Below are positions 7,662 to 10,120 of a stretch of DNA of 10,120 nt, one piece after another. Location: assembly GCA_021817355.1 (NCBI GenBank), contig JAKAVI010000160.1:1-10120 (forward strand). The letters are read 5' to 3'. Position 1 is the first letter of the stretch; every line of letters begins with the position of its first letter. The DNA comes from Pseudomonadota bacterium (GTDB lineage: Bacteria > Pseudomonadota > Alphaproteobacteria > Micropepsales > Micropepsaceae). Below the pieces are notes generated by a model, which worked only from the letters and a program-made list of their open reading frames with translations, had not been told where the DNA came from and ran no database searches. A program made the translations under genes and the position numbers.

Positions 7662-7721
7662 AGACGCCCCTCGGCCCGGGGCCCCTTGCGGCCAGCCAAG
7701 TGTGTCCCCTTATGGGCGTCT
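7662..7721 (-). promoter_or_regulatory. Long-range stem followed by T-rich tract in the GH15 leader
   Basis: AGACGCCC (7662-7669) is perfectly complementary to GGGCGTCT (7714-7721) across a 44-base loop that contains the palindrome GGCCCGGGGCC (7673-7683). Read on the minus strand, toward the GH15 gene, the stem is followed by GCCCATTTTGTTTG. This resembles an attenuator or intrinsic terminator in outline, but the long loop and interrupted T-tract make it weak. Confidence 0.3.
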
Positions 7722-7957
7722 TTGATACTGAAACCATTTTGAGCCCGGGGATAGAAAACGCCTCAGGGTCGCTTCGGGGGCCAGCAAGTAGTCCCTTTGA
7801 CCACTTCAGAACGGACAAAGCCCTGCCGGAGCCTCTAGACGCCCTGTTTGGCCGTTTGCCGCGCTGGGCTCGAAGAGCGCAACCCTCGACCGCACGGGAC
7901 CAAAAGTCGGCGGGCCGCCTCGCGCCAGCCATTTGTCCGGTGCCGGATGCGTTCACA

Positions 7958-7975
7958 AAGTCGAGATCGCGACTT
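7958..7975. promoter_or_regulatory. Near-perfect 18-bp palindrome in the divergent region
   Basis: AAGTCG-AGATCG-CGACTT is symmetric at 8 of 9 base pairs (one a/g mismatch flanking a central GATC). It lies near the middle of the 746-bp region between the divergent GH15 and Asp-box genes, where a shared operator could sit. Confidence 0.35.
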
Positions 7976-8026
7976 GGCCCACTGCACGCATGCGCTCACG
8001 ACGTCCTCGCCATAGTTCGAGACACT

Positions 8027-8048
8027 GCCCTGGGCGCCGCACCAGGGC
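8027..8048. repeat. Inverted repeat, 7-bp GC-rich stem with 8-base loop
   Basis: GCCCTGG (8027-8033) and CCAGGGC (8042-8048) are perfect complements around GCGCCGCA. On the plus strand an A-tract, not a T-tract, follows at 8068-8074, so it is not an intrinsic terminator for that strand. Confidence 0.35.
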
Positions 8049-8265
8049 CTGCTTGGCTCGCACCTGCAAAAAAACCTGTAAATCCGTGTGCTCCCACACA
8101 TGCGGTGGTCACTTCAGCCTCCGGCTCCCCCGACCGGAATCGCACTTCGGTTGCTGCCAGCTCGAACTGTAGACAGCGTCTGCAAGGCGGCCACCGGGGT
8201 GGGATTGGATGTTCAAAATGCGCTTTGTCTCCGGTTCGCGGATTGCACGATTACGCAAGGCGCGC

Positions 8266-8297
8266 GTACCCTCTCGGCCGCTCATTTTGGGGGGTAC
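8266..8297 (+). promoter_or_regulatory. Hairpin that would cover the Asp-box gene's ribosome binding site
   Basis: GTACCCTCT (8266-8274) can pair with GGGGGGTAC (8289-8297), seven Watson-Crick and two G-U pairs, with a 14-base loop. The 3' arm contains the G-run (8289-8294) that is the only Shine-Dalgarno candidate, 5 bases before the ATG at 8300. If the leader is transcribed, translation initiation could be masked. Confidence 0.4.
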
Positions 8298-8299
8298 CG

Positions 8300-10120
8300 A
8301 TGAAGCTTGCACGATTAGCCCTTGTCGCCGCAGCTATGACGCTGGCAGCCGGCATGGCACCTAACAAGAAAGTCACACCAGCTCCTACCACTCACGGCGC
8401 GACGGGCGCAGGCTCGAAGGTCATGACCGCAGGCTATGGCACCGCGGACCTCAGCCACCATGCCGGCAAGCTGGCCTTTCACTTTTTCGGCCCCATTCAT
8501 GGTAACCGCGTCGCCTCGATCGCGGGCGTACCTGGCAATTATACCACCTACTATGTCGGTGCAGCCGCCGGCGGATTGTGGAAATCGGATGATGGCGGCA
8601 ACACCTTCAAGCCGATCTTTGAACGGCCAGGTGCAGCGGCAATTGGTGCGATTGCCGTTGATCCCTCCAAGCCCTCGACGGTGTGGGTGGGTACCGGAGA
8701 GCCTTGGGCCATTCGCAACATCGATATCGGCGGCAATGGCGTCTACAAGACCGAAGATGGTGGCAAGACCTGGCACCATATGGGCCTTACCCAGACCGGT
8801 CGTATTGCCCGTATTATCGTCGATCCCACTGATTCGAACACGGTCTTCGTCTGCGCCGAAGGCCACCTGACGAGTAAAGATCAGCAGCGCGGCGTATTTG
8901 TCACCCACAATGGTGGCAAGACTTGGACGCGTTCCCTATTTGTCAATCCACATACAGGCTGCTCTGGCTTGTCGATCGATGCGCATGACCACAACACACT
9001 GATTGCCGGAACCTGGCAGGTTGTCATGCACACCTGGGCCGAACTCAGTGGCGGTAAAGGTAGTGGCGTATTCATCACGCACAATGGTGGCAAAACCTGG
9101 GAGCGTATCGTCGGTCACGGCCTGCCGTCTTCGCCGGTCGGAAAAATCGACGTCGGCATCGCGCCTTCCAACCCGAAGCGCATGTATGCCCTGATCGAGG
9201 CCCCCGGGCAGGGATCCATGTGGCGCTCCGACGATGGCGGCGTCAACTGGCATCGTGTCAGCTGGGACCGTACGCTGATCGGTAGGGCTGGCTATTACAT
9301 CCGCCTTGCGATCTCTCCGCGCAACGACAACAAGGTTTACGTCGCCAGCAGCAGTTTCCTCGTCTCGAAGGACGGCGGAAAGAGCTGGCACGAAATGCAT
9401 GTCGGCGGCGATAATCACGACATCTGGATCGATCCCAAAGACGCCACCCATATGGCCGAAACCAATGATGGCGGCTTTGCCATCACTACAACGGAGGGCA
9501 AAGGCTGGCATAGTGTTTCACTTCCGATCGGCGAGATGTATCACGTCGCTGTCGACGATCAGATCCCGTATTACATCTACACCAACATGCAGGATGACTC
9601 GACGATGCGTGGCCCGGTGGATCCCATCGGCGGCACGGCCTGGGGGATCGGAGCGCAGCAAGGCTGGGACTACGGCATGGGCGGCTGCGAAAGTGGCTTT
9701 ACCGTTCCTGATGTCGTCAATCCCAACATTGTGTGGGCCACCTGCTATGGCGACGAGGTAACGCGCTGGGACGCCAAAACCCATGAGGCGCGGTCCGTGA
9801 GCCCGTGGTTCCATACCCTTGATTCAGCTCCAAACCAGACAAAGTATCGTTGCCATTGGACCGCTCCCTTGGCGATCGATCCCTTCAATCACAACATCGT
9901 CTATTTTGGTTGCCAGGTCCTCTTCGAGACCAAGGATGGTGGCCAGAGCTGGCACAAGATCAGCAAGGATTTGTCGACCCACAACCCCAAATATCTAGTG
10001 TCGTCGGGCGGCCTGATTGGTGACAATCTCGGCCAATTCTATGGCGAAGTGATTTTCGCTATTGCGCCTTCGACGGTGCAGAAGGGACTCATCTGGGTCG
10101 GCACCAATGACGGCAAAGTC
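8300..10120 (+). CDS. Exported Asp-box (BNR) repeat beta-propeller protein (3' end missing)
   Basis: The first 607 residues of a secreted protein of the BNR/VPS10-like 'sialidase-fold' superfamily; the frame stays open to the window edge. The start is an ATG followed by a Sec-type signal (MKLARLALVAAAMTLAAGMA) with likely cleavage near residue 20. A low-complexity linker leads to FFGPIHGNRVASIAGVPGN, the usual opening of this family. Asp-box motifs (S/T-x-D/N-G-G-x-T/S-W) lie at 96-103, 151-158, 202-209, 260-267, 310-317, 356-363 and 544-551, with degenerate copies at 388 and 602, consistent with a multi-bladed, probably double, propeller. Asp boxes are structural turns and do not by themselves indicate sialidase activity; no sialidase Arg triad could be identified by eye. 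Six cysteines (185, 221, 463, 482, 518, 538) could form disulfides after export. Function is unknown; glycan binding or hydrolysis is a guess. It is divergent from the GH15 gene. Confidence 0.9.
   Translation, partial: MKLARLALVAAAMTLAAGMAPNKKVTPAPTTHGATGAGSKVMTAGYGTADLSHHAGKLAFHFFGPIHGNRVASIAGVPGNYTTYYVGAAAGGLWKSDDGGNTFKPIFERPGAAAIGAIAVDPSKPSTVWVGTGEPWAIRNIDIGGNGVYKTEDGGKTWHHMGLTQTGRIARIIVDPTDSNTVFVCAEGHLTSKDQQRGVFVTHNGGKTWTRSLFVNPHTGCSGLSIDAHDHNTLIAGTWQVVMHTWAELSGGKGSGVFITHNGGKTWERIVGHGLPSSPVGKIDVGIAPSNPKRMYALIEAPGQGSMWRSDDGGVNWHRVSWDRTLIGRAGYYIRLAISPRNDNKVYVASSSFLVSKDGGKSWHEMHVGGDNHDIWIDPKDATHMAETNDGGFAITTTEGKGWHSVSLPIGEMYHVAVDDQIPYYIYTNMQDDSTMRGPVDPIGGTAWGIGAQQGWDYGMGGCESGFTVPDVVNPNIVWATCYGDEVTRWDAKTHEARSVSPWFHTLDSAPNQTKYRCHWTAPLAIDPFNHNIVYFGCQVLFETKDGGQSWHKISKDLSTHNPKYLVSSGGLIGDNLGQFYGEVIFAIAPSTVQKGLIWVGTNDGKV
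8894..9100 (+). repeat. Two near-identical Asp-box coding units
   Basis: The 33-base segments 8894-8926 and 9068-9100 match at 28 positions and encode VFVTHNGGKTW and VFITHNGGKTW. They are 174 bases (58 residues) apart, about one propeller blade, pointing to blade duplication. Confidence 0.6.

Larger units (their letters stand above)
7554..8299. other. 746-bp divergent region without a convincing gene
   Basis: This separates the GH15 start (minus) from the Asp-box gene start (plus). Open frames of 66 to 122 codons exist on both strands but are arginine-, serine- or proline-rich, lack ribosome binding sites and recognisable motifs, and overlap each other, as expected of chance frames in GC-rich DNA. 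The region holds at least five inverted repeats: 7581-7597, 7662-7721, 7958-7975, 8027-8048, and GTGTG-CTCC-CACAC at 8086-8099. No tRNA, rRNA or insertion sequence is seen. A structured leader, an ncRNA or decayed coding sequence all remain possible. Confidence 0.6.

Noticed and set aside
8068..8099. Hairpin GTGTG-CTCC-CACAC followed on the minus strand by seven T residues, considered as an intrinsic terminator.
   Set aside because: The stem is 11 bases away from the T-run and no minus-strand gene lies upstream of it.
7835..8101. Minus-strand frame containing SVSNYGEDVVSA, with GTGQMAGA in the next frame (7588-7956), faintly like a frameshifted subtilase core.
   Set aside because: The similarity covers only about 15 residues, needs a frameshift, lacks the GTSMAxP catalytic motif and has no catalytic Asp or His region nearby.

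Overview
The window (10,120 bases, moderately GC-rich) looks like chromosomal DNA of a Gram-negative bacterium, most likely an alphaproteobacterium. Acetobacteraceae or Sphingomonadales-like relatives are the best guess, based on the style of the Tat-exported YkuD_2-type L,D-transpeptidase, the clade-typical SDR and the glucodextranase-type GH15 protein. That placement is inference from protein style and was not tested by a search. I see no rRNA, tRNA, CRISPR array or intact mobile element.

Layout. (1) 1-1706, plus: the 3' part of a multi-PAS sensor histidine kinase whose start lies upstream of the window. (2) 1707-2202: gene-poor, with weak repeats. (3) 2203-2820, plus: Tat-exported L,D-transpeptidase-family protein. 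(4) 2899-3648, minus: short-chain dehydrogenase/reductase, convergent with the transpeptidase. (5) 3649-4048: 400 bp divergent intergenic region with a small inverted repeat near the SDR start and a 10-bp-stem hairpin. (6) 4049-5182, plus: FAD-dependent D-amino-acid dehydrogenase closely resembling Pseudomonas D-arginine dehydrogenase (DauA) but with altered side-chain-binding positions. (7) 5217-7553, minus: GH15 glucoamylase/glucodextranase-type protein, convergent with gene 6 across only 34 bp. (8) 7554-8299: a 746 bp divergent region without a convincing gene but with several inverted repeats, including a perfect palindrome just upstream of the GH15 gene. (9) 8300 to the window end, plus: an exported Asp-box (BNR) repeat protein, truncated by the window edge.

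How they fit together. Strand alternates at nearly every gene, so this is a set of single-gene transcription units and not an operon. The SDR and the FAD dehydrogenase share one divergent control region; the GH15 enzyme and the secreted beta-propeller protein share another. The second pair could be co-regulated in glycan use, but that is inference from position only. I found no clear sign of an undescribed multi-gene system. The points most worth a second look are the substituted active site of the DauA-like enzyme and the structured 746 bp region between the GH15 and Asp-box genes.
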